Positions 18,063 to 26,427 of a stretch of 64,000 bases of DNA are shown here, piece after piece. Both the position numbers and the translations under genes were made by a program. Source of the stretch: Pelagicoccus sp. SDUM812002 (GTDB lineage Bacteria > Verrucomicrobiota > Verrucomicrobiia > Opitutales > Opitutaceae); contig NZ_JARXHX010000003.1 in assembly GCF_031127835.1 (NCBI RefSeq), forward strand, positions 389,840 through 453,839. Reading direction: 5' to 3'. Numbering within the stretch: position 1 is the stretch's first letter; each line of letters begins with the position of its first letter. The notes beneath the pieces are model-generated. The model saw only the letters and a program-made list of their open reading frames with translations. It was not told the DNA's origin and ran no database searches.

Positions 18063-18788
18063 ATGTTCGATACAGTCAAAAACAACCAAGGCGAGCGGCT
18101 GGACTGCAGCTATCAACAGGCCGACCCTCAAGCTCCATCCGAATGGCTCTACGTCCTCGGACACGGTGTCACCGGCAATAAAGATCGCCCGATCATAGTC
18201 GAATCCGCAGCCGCCTTGAATGCAGCGGGATTCGATACACTCGCCTTCTCCTTTTCGGGAAACGGCGACTCGGAGGGCCGGTTTGAGGATTCAAACGTCA
18301 GCAAGGAAGTTGAAGACCTTGGCTCCGTGCTCGACGCCATAGGCGACCGAAAGATCGCCTACCTCGGACACTCCATGGGAGGCGCGGTCGGCGTTCTGAG
18401 AGCAGCGAACGATCCACGCATCCAGCGTCTAGTCTCGCTCGCAGGAATGGTCGACACAAAGAAATTCGCCCTCACTGAATTTGGCGATGAAACGCCTGAC
18501 CAAGGCCTCATGTGGGATGAAGAAAGTTACCCGCTCAGCCAAGCCTTCATGACCGATCTCTGTGAAACGGTCGGAAGCGTCATTGAGGCCGCAAAGCGAG
18601 TATCCATTCCTTGGCTACTATTGCACGGTACGGAAGACGACGTCGTCCTCATCGAAGACAGCGAATCCATCGCCGCACTTTCAAAGGAAGAGGTCACCTT
18701 TAAAAAAATAGAAGGAGCAGACCACTCGTTCGACGGAGCTCGAGAAGTGGCCACCCAAGCCCTCACAAATTGGGCCTTGAAAGTCTAG
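18063..18788 (+). CDS. Alpha/beta hydrolase, dienelactone-hydrolase-like
   Basis: 241 aa. The N-terminal core has V-L-G-H-G-V-T-G-N-K-D-R-P (oxyanion His-Gly), F-S-F-S-G-N-G-D-S-E-G-R, and the nucleophile Ser in G-H-S-M-G-G-A-V-G-V. The acid is in T-E-D-D-V-V and the His in A-D-H-S-F-D-G-A, giving a full Ser-Asp-His triad. The layout fits the small cytosolic serine hydrolases that act on acyl esters, lactones or peptides. It starts 22 bp after the beta-hydroxyacid dehydrogenase and is probably cotranscribed. No substrate can be given. Confidence 0.85.
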   Translation: MFDTVKNNQGERLDCSYQQADPQAPSEWLYVLGHGVTGNKDRPIIVESAAALNAAGFDTLAFSFSGNGDSEGRFEDSNVSKEVEDLGSVLDAIGDRKIAYLGHSMGGAVGVLRAANDPRIQRLVSLAGMVDTKKFALTEFGDETPDQGLMWDEESYPLSQAFMTDLCETVGSVIEAAKRVSIPWLLLHGTEDDVVLIEDSESIAALSKEEVTFKKIEGADHSFDGAREVATQALTNWALKV

Positions 18789-18863
18789 CAATCCACCAGA
18801 TAGGGCAGCTTCTTTATAACTTCCCCCACTTGCCATTTCAACCTACGGTTAATCGATCCAGCG

Positions 18864-18887
18864 GTAGGAAGCGGCCTTGCGCCGCCA
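18864..18887. repeat. REP-like hairpin
   Basis: GGTAGGAAGCGGCCTTGC followed by GCCGCC; stem GCGGC/GCCGC (18872-18876 with 18882-18886), loop CTTGC. It sits in the convergent gap between the hydrolase and the isomerase gene and matches the pattern of the elements at 4942, 11319 and 38302. Confidence 0.45.
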
Positions 18888-18891
18888 TCAG

Positions 18892-19797
18892 CTAGAACCC
18901 TTCGGGATTTGCGACGAACTTACCTCGGCATGCTTTCAGGTAGTTTAGAGCATGCACCTGACCGGACATTTCCAATTCGCCATTATAGATCGGATCGTGC
19001 CAGCCCTCGATGTCGATCGTACCCTTGTATCCACCACGACGCAGTTCGCTGATGATGTCTGTCCAGTTACTGTCTCCAAATCCTGGATGCCGATGTTCCG
19101 AGAACGGCTTAGGACCTTCCACCCCAAACTCCCTTATCACCTCCGGGTAGTTGCTAGCGTCCTTGCCATGAACGTGAAAGACTTTGTCGACCCATTTGCG
19201 TAGCTGCGGCATAGGTTCGATCAATTGCCCCATTTGATGGCAAGGCTCCCATTCCAGACCGACGTTCTCTGCTGGAAGGGCATCGAACATCATTTCCCAA
19301 GCCGTGGGATTGAAAGCGATATTCCAGTCTCCCCGTTCCCACGAGCCGCCCATCGGACAATTCTCGAAGGCTATCTTGACGCCCTTATCCGCAGCATGCT
19401 TTGATAACTCTCCAAAAACCTCCACGTAACGTCCAATCGAATCCGGCACCGGCACATCCTTCACCCTGCCGGCAAAACCACAGACGATATCCGTCCCGAA
19501 TAGGTGAGCATTTTCGATACACTGTCGCCAACCTTCCCGCGTCTGCTCGTCCAACTCCGAATCGCCTAATGGATTTCCATAGATCCCCAGTGTCGACACG
19601 ATGGCATCGCTACCGTCCAGAGCTTTCTCCGTATCTTGAGCGAGCTTCTCCAGACTGACTCCAGCTAGGGTCTGCCAGAAGTTTACTTGGAAGCACTCGA
19701 ACCCGTGCGGCAAAATCGCTTTAATGTAATCTGGCGTGAGTTCACCTTTCCCGGTCAAAGTTCCAATTCGTATATCGTATTCGGTGTTTACGGACAT
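18892..19797 (-). CDS. Sugar phosphate isomerase/epimerase (TIM-barrel, AP-endonuclease-2 family)
   Basis: 301 aa from the ATG at 19797 (SVNTEYDIRIGTLTGKG); the longer frame to 19866 overlaps the upstream gene. The fold is the xylose-isomerase-like TIM barrel (IolE/AP2Ec type). Metal-ligand positions are visible as Glu in I-A-F-E-N-C-P, the E-W-E-P-C-H strand, F-H-V-H-G-K-D and the final I-D-I-E-G-W-H-D. Such enzymes isomerise or epimerise sugars, sugar acids or inositols. It lies 26 bp after the Gfo/Idh oxidoreductase on the same strand, and the pair is a common sugar or cyclitol catabolic module. The substrate is unknown. Confidence 0.85.
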   Translation of the reverse strand: MSVNTEYDIRIGTLTGKGELTPDYIKAILPHGFECFQVNFWQTLAGVSLEKLAQDTEKALDGSDAIVSTLGIYGNPLGDSELDEQTREGWRQCIENAHLFGTDIVCGFAGRVKDVPVPDSIGRYVEVFGELSKHAADKGVKIAFENCPMGGSWERGDWNIAFNPTAWEMMFDALPAENVGLEWEPCHQMGQLIEPMPQLRKWVDKVFHVHGKDASNYPEVIREFGVEGPKPFSEHRHPGFGDSNWTDIISELRRGGYKGTIDIEGWHDPIYNGELEMSGQVHALNYLKACRGKFVANPEGF

Positions 19798-19823
19798 TTC
19801 TAATTTCAGGGTATCGTTAAAGA

Positions 19824-20867
19824 TCAAAGTGCAACCGTCTTGTCGTTTCGATCCGACTCGAAGCATGCGTCTAGAACGCTTTGGATAGCAGCGCCGCGTG
19901 CGAAGTCAGGCTGATCCTGCACGCCGGTCTCGACCGCCAAAATAAACCGTTGGAAGTTTGAAGGCGTAGCTCCGCAATCCAGCTTTTCCCAAGGCATCGA
20001 CTTGCGTCCTAGGATGCGGCTGATTTTCAAAGTCGAGTAACTTTCATCCAGATCGATCTCGATGGAGGCCATGTCACCATAGAGGTTGAGGCGCAGCGAA
20101 TTCGAATGAGGCTGTGCCCAGCGAGTCGTGTGGATCGTCGCCAAGGCACCATTACTGAACTCGGCCGTGATAATTGCCGAATCATTCGCATCCAACTCGT
20201 ATCCACCCATCAAGTTGTTTTCCCCTTTGTCGAAGGTCTTGAGCTTGCAGTTCACGGATCGATAGGATCCCACAGGCATGCCAGCGAAGTCCAAGATGTG
20301 CACACCAATATCACCCAGCACGCCCATGCTACCTGCTTTGGTGGACAGTCGCCACAGCCACTGCGGGCTCGTCTCCCAAAAGCCCCAATCATCCTGGGCC
20401 AACCAACCTTGAAGGTAGTGGGCATGAACATGACGAATCGTACCCAGTTCACCACTACGGGCTAACTTAGAAGCCATCTGGATAGCGGAGCTATTACGGT
20501 AGGAAAAGTTCACCATGTTGATCACTCCAGCCGCCTCGGCTGCGGTGCTCATCTCATGCGCATCTTTGGCACACAGGGCGAGCGGCTTTTCACAAAGCAC
20601 ATGCTTGCCAGCTGCGATCGCTTTGAGAGTCAAAGGATGGTGAGCCGCGTCCGGAGCCACAATGGTAACCGCGTCGCAATCGACCTCCTCAAAAAGTCGA
20701 TCCACATCCGTGTATCGTGCTTCGAGCCCGAATTTCTTTCCGAATTCGCACACTCGTTTCTCGTCGATATCGCAGGCCGCCACTACTCGACAACCCTCGA
20801 TCTTTTGGAAGGACTCCACCTGATGGTGGGCCATTCCACCCGTGCCGATTACAGCCAACTTAACCAT
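19824..20867 (-). CDS. Gfo/Idh/MocA family oxidoreductase
   Basis: 347 aa from the ATG at 20867 (VKLAVIGTGGMAHHQ), which gives the classic N-terminal Rossmann motif A-V-I-G-T-G-G-M-A. The catalytic-core signature C-E-K-P-L-A-L (about 90-96) is intact, with the E-K-P lysine. The C-terminal alpha/beta domain includes the D-I-G-V-H-I-L-D helix carrying the conserved G-x-H. It is an NAD(P)-dependent dehydrogenase on sugars, inositols or sugar acids, paired with the isomerase downstream (26-bp gap). Upstream frame to 20945 is not family-like. It is divergent from the FadR-type regulator; the 290 bp between them are mostly promoter DNA. Confidence 0.9.
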   Translation of the reverse strand: MVKLAVIGTGGMAHHQVESFQKIEGCRVVAACDIDEKRVCEFGKKFGLEARYTDVDRLFEEVDCDAVTIVAPDAAHHPLTLKAIAAGKHVLCEKPLALCAKDAHEMSTAAEAAGVINMVNFSYRNSSAIQMASKLARSGELGTIRHVHAHYLQGWLAQDDWGFWETSPQWLWRLSTKAGSMGVLGDIGVHILDFAGMPVGSYRSVNCKLKTFDKGENNLMGGYELDANDSAIITAEFSNGALATIHTTRWAQPHSNSLRLNLYGDMASIEIDLDESYSTLKISRILGRKSMPWEKLDCGATPSNFQRFILAVETGVQDQPDFARGAAIQSVLDACFESDRNDKTVAL

Positions 20868-21088
20868 ATAGCAGCGAAACTCGCAGGCTTTCTTGCTCAG
20901 CACAATTGATTTCTTTCCCAGACCCTCGAGACACATCTCGGTCAACTAAACTCGGCTAAATCCATTCAACTCGCCTGCGGGTTACCCCTAATCGCTTAAC
21001 CGTATTCGCTTTCGTAATACTATCCGTGATCCCCCCAACTCCTCCAAGCCACTTCACCCCGTCCTGCTCCTTGACAGGAAAGTTAAAG

Positions 21089-21119
21089 TGGTCTGGCCTC
21101 TTTACTAATGGTCTGACCA
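21089..21119 (+). promoter_or_regulatory. Two phased FadR/LldR-type operator sites
   Basis: Site 2, TGGTCTGACCA (21109-21119), is a perfect inverted repeat TGGTC-T-GACCA and fits the TGGT-N3-ACCA consensus of FadR/LldR/PdhR-type GntR proteins. Site 1, TGGTCTGGCCT (21089-21099), matches its left half and spacer and degenerates on the right. The sites start exactly 20 bp apart, about two helical turns, upstream of the GntR-family gene, suggesting autoregulation and control of glcDF. Confidence 0.6.
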
Positions 21120-21128
21120 CTATATTAT
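21101..21128 (+). promoter_or_regulatory. Candidate sigma-70 promoter of the GntR regulator
   Basis: TTTACT (21101-21106), 16-bp spacer, TATTAT (21123-21128). The perfect operator copy lies inside the spacer, an arrangement expected for a repressor blocking RNA polymerase. TTGACA at 21071 is present but has no matching -10 at the right distance. Position is a judgement by eye. Confidence 0.35.
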
Positions 21129-21159
21129 ACCACGTAGTTTGAAAAAAACGCTTTTATCG

Positions 21160-21837
21160 ATGAAACCGACAACACGATTTGGACGCATCGACACGGTCAC
21201 ACAAGTATTGCGGGAAGAATACTCAGGACCGGAACGTGATTGGCTGCCACCCGAGCGCGCTTTGGCAAATGAGTTGAAAGTGAGCCGCCCCCTCCTTCGT
21301 GAAGCCATCAAACGGTTGCAGATGCAGGGATACCTCGAGCCCATACATGGAGTTGGAGTAAAGGTTGTTCATCATCCGACAGCTCCGATCAAAACGCTTC
21401 TGGAGAACGAGATTTCATCGGTTCTGGACCAAAAGCGGCAATTCGCGGAGCTGCGATGCTTAGTCGAACCGCAAATCGCGGCTTGGGCGGCCCTCAACGC
21501 AGCTACCGATCCTAAAACCGTGATTCGCTTGCGTTCAATTCACGTCCGAATGCGAACTGCACCTACTTACGAGGATAAGGTGACGTTCGACATCGACTTC
21601 CACCGCACGCTCGCAGAGCTCGCCCAAAACCAAGTACTCTCGCTCATGCTGTCAGCCGTAGCCGATATTGAACTACAAAGTCGCACCCACACCCTCGCGG
21701 CAGTCGGCGTGAACGTTGCTCTACATCAGCACGAATCCATCCTCATCGCCATCGAAAGCGGCGATGCCGCGACCGCCAAGAATGCTATGCAAACACACGT
21801 GAATGCCGCAAGTGAAGCCCATCTTGCCTCCGACTAA
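21160..21837 (+). CDS. GntR-family regulator, FadR subfamily (FCD domain)
   Basis: 225 aa from the ATG at 21160; a TTG at 21139 would add seven residues. N-terminal winged HTH (about 10-75): L-P-P-E-R-A-L-A-N-E-L-K-V-S-R-P-L-L-R-E-A-I-K-R-L. The all-helical FCD ligand domain (about 90-220) shows L-R-C-L-V-E-P-Q, the D-I-D-F-H-R-T-L-A metal-site aspartate and histidine, and H-Q-H-E-S-I-L-I-A-I-E-S-G-D. FCD proteins of this kind (GlcC, LldR, PdhR) sense small organic acids. glcD starts 12 bp after its stop, so the likely effector is glycolate or lactate, and it probably controls glcDF and itself. Confidence 0.92.
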   Translation: MKPTTRFGRIDTVTQVLREEYSGPERDWLPPERALANELKVSRPLLREAIKRLQMQGYLEPIHGVGVKVVHHPTAPIKTLLENEISSVLDQKRQFAELRCLVEPQIAAWAALNAATDPKTVIRLRSIHVRMRTAPTYEDKVTFDIDFHRTLAELAQNQVLSLMLSAVADIELQSRTHTLAAVGVNVALHQHESILIAIESGDAATAKNAMQTHVNAASEAHLASD

Positions 21838-21849
21838 TTTTATAACTCG

Positions 21850-23217
21850 ATGCGCGACCAACTCGAAAAACTCCTTCGCCCCGAACAAATTCTTACCGAG
21901 CGCGAAGACCTTATTCCTTACGGATTCGACGGTACCGCTATGCTCAAGGAAAAAGCGATAGCAGTCGTTTTTCCTGAAACGGTCCAGGAAGTCGCCTCAC
22001 TCGTAAAGTTTGCCAAGGCTCACAAAACACCGATCGTCACTCGTGGTTCTGGCACCGGTTTATCTGGCGGATCCATACCTGTAGCGAATGGTATCGTCGT
22101 ATGCTTGGTGCGGATGGACCGTATCCTCGAGGTAGATACACGCAATCTAACCCTCATGGCGGAAGCAGGTGTTCTCACTCAGGCGATCGACGATGCAGCA
22201 GCTGCAGAGGGACTCATCTACCCGCCGGATCCCGGTTCCATGAAGATCTCCACCATCGGAGGAAATGTTGCCAACAACTCGGGCGGACTACGGGGACTCA
22301 AATATGGAGTCACTCGAAACTATGTAATGGGGATGGAAGTCGTCCTTCCAGATGGAGAAACCGCCTGGCTTGGGAACAAATGCGTCAAGGATGTTGCAGG
22401 TTATTCGCTGAAAGACCTCTTTATCGGATCCGAGGGCACGTTAGGGATTGTAACGAAAGTACTACTACGTCTCCTCCCTCGGCCGCAAGCAAGGAAAACG
22501 CTTCTGGCAACGTTCAACGATATCGAACAAGCGGCTCAAACAGTATCCGATATCATTGCAGCTAAGATAATTCCTTGCACCCTAGAATTTCTCGACCAAA
22601 CGACAATACGGTGCGTGGAGGACTTCGCGAAAATCGGGCTTCCAATCGAGGCGAAGGCCCTCCTGCTTATGGAAAGCGATGGTCCTCTTTCAGTGGTTAC
22701 GGAAGAAACAAGGCGCATGCAGGAAATCGCTGAAAAAAACCATGCCATCAGCCTTCGCCTCGCCGCTAACAACGAGGAGGCCGTCCAACTCGCAACCGCT
22801 CGCCGGTCCGCTTTTTCCGCGCTCGCTCGCATCCGTCCTACCACAATTCTGGAGGACGTCACGGTTCCGCGAAGCGAACTAGCATCAACCGTGCGTTTCA
22901 TCGAATCGGTCGCCCAGAAGCACCACTTGACCATCGCTAACTTCGGACACATGGGGGACGGAAACCTACACCCGACCTTCCTTACCAACGAGCGCGACGT
23001 GGAGGAGGTCGAACGAGTCGAATTGGCCATGGTCGAGATTTTTGAATACACGATAGCTGTTGGTGGTACGATCACCGGAGAGCATGGAGTCGGCCTAGCC
23101 AAAAAAGCGCAACTCACAGCCCAGTTCGCCGACGCTTCGTACCCTCTGCTGCAAAGTATTAAGCGCAGCATCGACCCTGACAATTTGCTCAATCCAGGTA
23201 AACTCTTCGACGTCTAG
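21850..23217 (+). CDS. glcD: Glycolate oxidase FAD subunit (GlcD-like)
   Basis: 455 aa. N-terminal FAD_binding_4 (PCMH) domain contains V-T-R-G-S-G-T-G-L-S-G-G-S and the G-G-N-V-A-N-N-S-G-G-L run that contact FAD; the C-terminal oxidase domain ends with F-G-H-M-G-D-G-N-L-H-P and G-E-H-G-V-G-L-A-K-K. The family oxidises glycolate or D-lactate to glyoxylate or pyruvate, passing electrons via the iron-sulfur subunit to the respiratory chain. D-lactate or another 2-hydroxyacid remains possible. It starts 12 bp after the FCD regulator and 25 bp before glcF; glcE is missing. No Shine-Dalgarno. Confidence 0.92.
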   Translation: MRDQLEKLLRPEQILTEREDLIPYGFDGTAMLKEKAIAVVFPETVQEVASLVKFAKAHKTPIVTRGSGTGLSGGSIPVANGIVVCLVRMDRILEVDTRNLTLMAEAGVLTQAIDDAAAAEGLIYPPDPGSMKISTIGGNVANNSGGLRGLKYGVTRNYVMGMEVVLPDGETAWLGNKCVKDVAGYSLKDLFIGSEGTLGIVTKVLLRLLPRPQARKTLLATFNDIEQAAQTVSDIIAAKIIPCTLEFLDQTTIRCVEDFAKIGLPIEAKALLLMESDGPLSVVTEETRRMQEIAEKNHAISLRLAANNEEAVQLATARRSAFSALARIRPTTILEDVTVPRSELASTVRFIESVAQKHHLTIANFGHMGDGNLHPTFLTNERDVEEVERVELAMVEIFEYTIAVGGTITGEHGVGLAKKAQLTAQFADASYPLLQSIKRSIDPDNLLNPGKLFDV

Positions 23218-23242
23218 CCCACGAAGGAACTCAAGCCAACGC

Positions 23243-24565
23243 ATGCTATCCGCAAAAAACTTCCTCAAAGAGCTCGACTACTCTGTCCTCCAGCAATGCA
23301 TGCACTGCGGTATGTGCCTACCGGTTTGCCCCACCTACACCACGACCAAAAAAGAGCGGAACAGTCCACGCGGGCGTATCTCCCTGATGCGAGCAGTCGC
23401 TGACGACGAACTTCGAATCAGCGAGGCTTTCGGCGAGGAGATGTATTACTGCTTGGGCTGCCTCGCCTGCACCACGGCATGCCCAGCTGGTGTAGACTAT
23501 GCAAATCTCTTCGAAAACGCTAGAGCGCAGGTCGAGGAAGAAGGCATCCTTGATACCCCGGAGCGCAGCTTTTGGCGTTGGTTGACACTAAAAGTCCTCT
23601 TCAGTCATCCCCGTCTTCTTCGCGCCTCGGGACGTCTCCTTTACCACTATCAACAGCTGAAGCTTGACGAACTCATTAGGAAATCAGGCCTCCTCAATTG
23701 GATCGTGCCCGAGCTCGCTAAGCTCGAGCCGATGACGCCCAAAATCTGTCATTGCTTTTCCGATACAATTATCAAGGAACGCGAAATCCCAAGAGAATCG
23801 AGATACAAGGTCGGCTTCCTGTCCGGTTGCGTGCAGGATCTAGCGTTTTCCGATGTAAATCGCGACACGGTAGATGTGCTTCTCGCCAACCGATGCGAAG
23901 TCGTAACCCCTCGAGTTCAACCCTGTTGCGGATCCCTGCACGGACACAACGGAGCCCACGAACTCGCCAAGGACCTCGCTCGAAAAACGATCGACCAGTT
24001 CGACGACCTTGGCTCGTTCGACGCCATCATCTCAAACGCTGGCGGCTGCGGCTCGCATCTCAAACATTACCACCGCCTACTGGCCGACGATCCCGACTAC
24101 GCCGAGAAAGCAAGCCTCTGGGATAGCAAACTCAAGGATATCCACGAATTCCTTACTATGATCGAGCGAGTCCCTTTTCCCAGTACGGCAGGGCAACAGA
24201 ACGTCACCTACCACGATTCCTGCCACCTTTGCCACGGTCAAAAGATCAGCCAACAGCCACGAGACCTGCTGAAATTGATTCCGGGACTTAAGTTTGAAGA
24301 ACTCCCTGAAGCGAACCACTGCTGCGGAAGCGCGGGGATTTACAATATCACGCAGCCCGAGGAATCGCAGCGCCAGCTCGACCGAAAACTAGACCAACTT
24401 GCCAAGACGCGATCGGAAACCGTAGCGACCGCAAACCCCGGCTGTCACCTGCAAATCCAAAATGGTATCAACGGCCGCCAACTCGAGAAGCGGGTCGCCC
24501 ACCCTATCACGCTGCTAGCGGAGGCCTACCGATCCCAAGCCTCTGAGTCTCTTCCAAAACGATAG
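23243..24565 (+). CDS. glcF: Glycolate oxidase iron-sulfur subunit (GlcF-like)
   Basis: 440 aa. Two 4Fe-4S ferredoxin motifs at the N-terminus (C-M-H-C-G-M-C-L-P-V-C-P and C-L-G-C-L-A-C-T-T-A-C-P) are followed by two CCG domains with Q-P-C-C-G-S-L and N-H-C-C-G-S-A, as in GlcF, LldE and HdrB-type proteins. It passes electrons from the GlcD flavin to quinone. It follows glcD by 25 bp. No glcE gene is seen; in many bacteria GlcE is absent or merged. The segment after the gene is short, with the lipoprotein gene convergent. Confidence 0.93.
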   Translation: MLSAKNFLKELDYSVLQQCMHCGMCLPVCPTYTTTKKERNSPRGRISLMRAVADDELRISEAFGEEMYYCLGCLACTTACPAGVDYANLFENARAQVEEEGILDTPERSFWRWLTLKVLFSHPRLLRASGRLLYHYQQLKLDELIRKSGLLNWIVPELAKLEPMTPKICHCFSDTIIKEREIPRESRYKVGFLSGCVQDLAFSDVNRDTVDVLLANRCEVVTPRVQPCCGSLHGHNGAHELAKDLARKTIDQFDDLGSFDAIISNAGGCGSHLKHYHRLLADDPDYAEKASLWDSKLKDIHEFLTMIERVPFPSTAGQQNVTYHDSCHLCHGQKISQQPRDLLKLIPGLKFEELPEANHCCGSAGIYNITQPEESQRQLDRKLDQLAKTRSETVATANPGCHLQIQNGINGRQLEKRVAHPITLLAEAYRSQASESLPKR

Positions 24566-24628
24566 CCAGTAACATCGTTCGCCGACAACCTGCGTCTGAA
24601 GCTCCCAGGACGAAGTCTTGAGAGAATC

Positions 24629-25228
24629 CTAGGGTTCCAACGGCTCCTCTACAAAAGCTTCCTCAGCGGGCGTTTCGAAGTGGTTGTTCAATTCCCTCAT
24701 CATCTCGGAGAGAGTGTCCTCCATCGTTTTCACGAACACTTCTTCCGTACGCTCGTAATTGCTCATCATATTCGGGGTTTCCCGACTTCTGAAAGATCCG
24801 AGTGTATTCACCTCACCATACCGTTCAAGTCTGGCTCGAATCACAGCAGTGATCTCACCCATCCTATCTTGCTCCCATCTGGTAGCGAAAATATCAAGCA
24901 ACGGTCCGTCGCCTGGCTGCTCTCGCTCGCCTAGGAGGTGGACATTCACCGGCAAACGATACAACTGCACGAGTGACCCCATAGAGTTGAGGTACTGTCG
25001 AAAACGACGGTCCTTTGTAGAGTCGGCTATATCAGGAAAACGCTGCTCGAGCATCAGATCCGAGGCGATAGTCATACGCACATACAAGGTCTCTCCTGGC
25101 TCCAAGAATATGAAAGTATCGCTATCAGGCTTCTCCTGAAACGTTTCGCATCCCGCGATCAGGAACAAAACTGCGAGCGAGCATAAATGACCTAGGGACA
25201 ATTTGGTATACTTCTTTGATGACGGCAT
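24629..25228 (-). CDS. Hypothetical lipoprotein
   Basis: 199 aa. A type-II signal peptide ends at the lipobox L-I-A-G-C, so the lipidated Cys is residue 27. The mature part has an F-L-E-P-G-E-T-L-Y-V-R beta strand, several Arg-rich helices and a Glu-rich tail (F-E-T-P-A-E-E-A-F-V-E-E). I do not recognise the family. It is convergent with glcF and stands alone. It probably sits in the outer membrane or periplasmic face of the inner membrane; no role can be assigned. Confidence 0.75.
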   Translation of the reverse strand: MPSSKKYTKLSLGHLCSLAVLFLIAGCETFQEKPDSDTFIFLEPGETLYVRMTIASDLMLEQRFPDIADSTKDRRFRQYLNSMGSLVQLYRLPVNVHLLGEREQPGDGPLLDIFATRWEQDRMGEITAVIRARLERYGEVNTLGSFRSRETPNMMSNYERTEEVFVKTMEDTLSEMMRELNNHFETPAEEAFVEEPLEP

Positions 25229-25496
25229 AACATACGTTGGGTACGCGCAAACTTCGAACCCAGTTGCATGAGTTCAAAACAATCTCTGTTCGCACTAGAT
25301 TAGCTAAACAACTTTCCCCCGTTACGCGAACCGCCAAGCAACTACTCGCCAGAGGTTGCTTCCTCTGAGTGCGACCCGTCCTTCGTAAACTAGGGTCAAA
25401 GGGAATCAAACCCAGTGGATCTAAACCTCCGCACCTACTGGATCGCCCTGCCTCGGAGCTTGCTCCCATTCCTGCATTCGATCATCACTCCGCTCC

Positions 25497-26228
25497 ATGC
25501 CCCGCAAACCATACGACTGGCAACTCCCTCCCGAAATAGAGTCTCGGCTCAGCGAGGACTCTTACGGTCCGCAGAGAGCCATTTCCGAAGCCGAACACCT
25601 TCTGCTCGTCTTACACCGTCCGCCCAACGAGGACGACCTACGGCGCGAGCACATCCTCTTCCTCCTTACGCCTGACGAAAAGCTGCTTTGTAACGGTAGC
25701 CCTGATGGAATCCCCAAACTTGACCAACTGATCTCCGACTACCGGACCCGCTGGGAAGAGCTGGAAAACCGCTACAAGCTCGACTCCGGAGCCTCTGAGC
25801 TCTTCGACCTTATCGAGGCTGTTACTCCGCTCAAGCGCTCCTCCGCAAACATGGCCAATGCCATCCAAAAGGCCCGCGAGTTGAGCAAAGACTACCGGTA
25901 CTTTATCGGAGTTCGAGACGCGGCCATGGATGTCTCCCGCGCCTTTGAAATCCTCCTAGCCGATCTTCGAGCCGCCCTCGATTTCCGTATCGCCCAAAAA
26001 GCGGAACAACAGTACGTGCGCTCGGAAGAAATCGCTGCTGCCCAACATAAGCTAAATGTACTGGCGGCATTCACATTTCCAGTTATGGCCTTCGCGACCC
26101 TACTCGGCATGAACCTACAGCACGGATTTGAGAAACAAAGTCCCTTCATCTTCTGGGGGGTGCTAACGGGTGGCGTCCTCATCGGCGTTTTCGTTAGGAG
26201 TTGGATACTGCGGAAACCGAGGTCTTAG
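25497..26228 (+). CDS. CorA-like membrane protein with a GMN motif
   Basis: 243 aa. About 180 soluble, helix-rich N-terminal residues with a long coiled segment are followed by two C-terminal TM helices (about 187-205 and 219-236). The first TM ends in A-T-L-L-G-M-N-L, with G-M-N at 204-206, the selectivity motif at the mouth of CorA Mg2+/Co2+ channels (usually Y-G-M-N). The protein is shorter than CorA (about 316 aa) and the N-terminus does not look like the standard CorA cytosolic domain. It may be a divergent CorA/ZntB-family channel; the ion is unknown. The ATG at 25497 is used, with no Shine-Dalgarno. Confidence 0.7.
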   Translation: MPRKPYDWQLPPEIESRLSEDSYGPQRAISEAEHLLLVLHRPPNEDDLRREHILFLLTPDEKLLCNGSPDGIPKLDQLISDYRTRWEELENRYKLDSGASELFDLIEAVTPLKRSSANMANAIQKARELSKDYRYFIGVRDAAMDVSRAFEILLADLRAALDFRIAQKAEQQYVRSEEIAAAQHKLNVLAAFTFPVMAFATLLGMNLQHGFEKQSPFIFWGVLTGGVLIGVFVRSWILRKPRS

Positions 26229-26404
26229 GATGCTAAAACTTGTTCAAATATATCACCTTTTTGGATACACCTTGACTCCGAGGAAGCTGAAATAACAACC
26301 GCTTCTTGGAAAGCCTGCCTCTACTTCCCGCGCGAGATGGTAAGGGTGTCGGCAGCAAACCTGCTCCCCCGCAACGCGTCACCTGATTCGCGTTCCATTT
26401 TTTT

Positions 26405-26424
26405 ATCGCTCCATTGGAAGCGAT
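26405..26424 (+). promoter_or_regulatory. Inverted repeat just before the sulfatase-maturase start
   Basis: ATCGCT (26405-26410) and AGCGAT (26419-26424) flank CCATTGGA, giving a small stem ending three bases before the ATG at 26428. It could hide the initiation region or be an operator; the arms are short. Confidence 0.3.
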
Positions 26425-26427
26425 TCT

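Noticed and set aside
25229..25496. tRNA-like GGGTTCGAAG on the minus strand near 25255
   Set aside because: T-arm-like string only; no acceptor stem or anticodon arm pairs around it.
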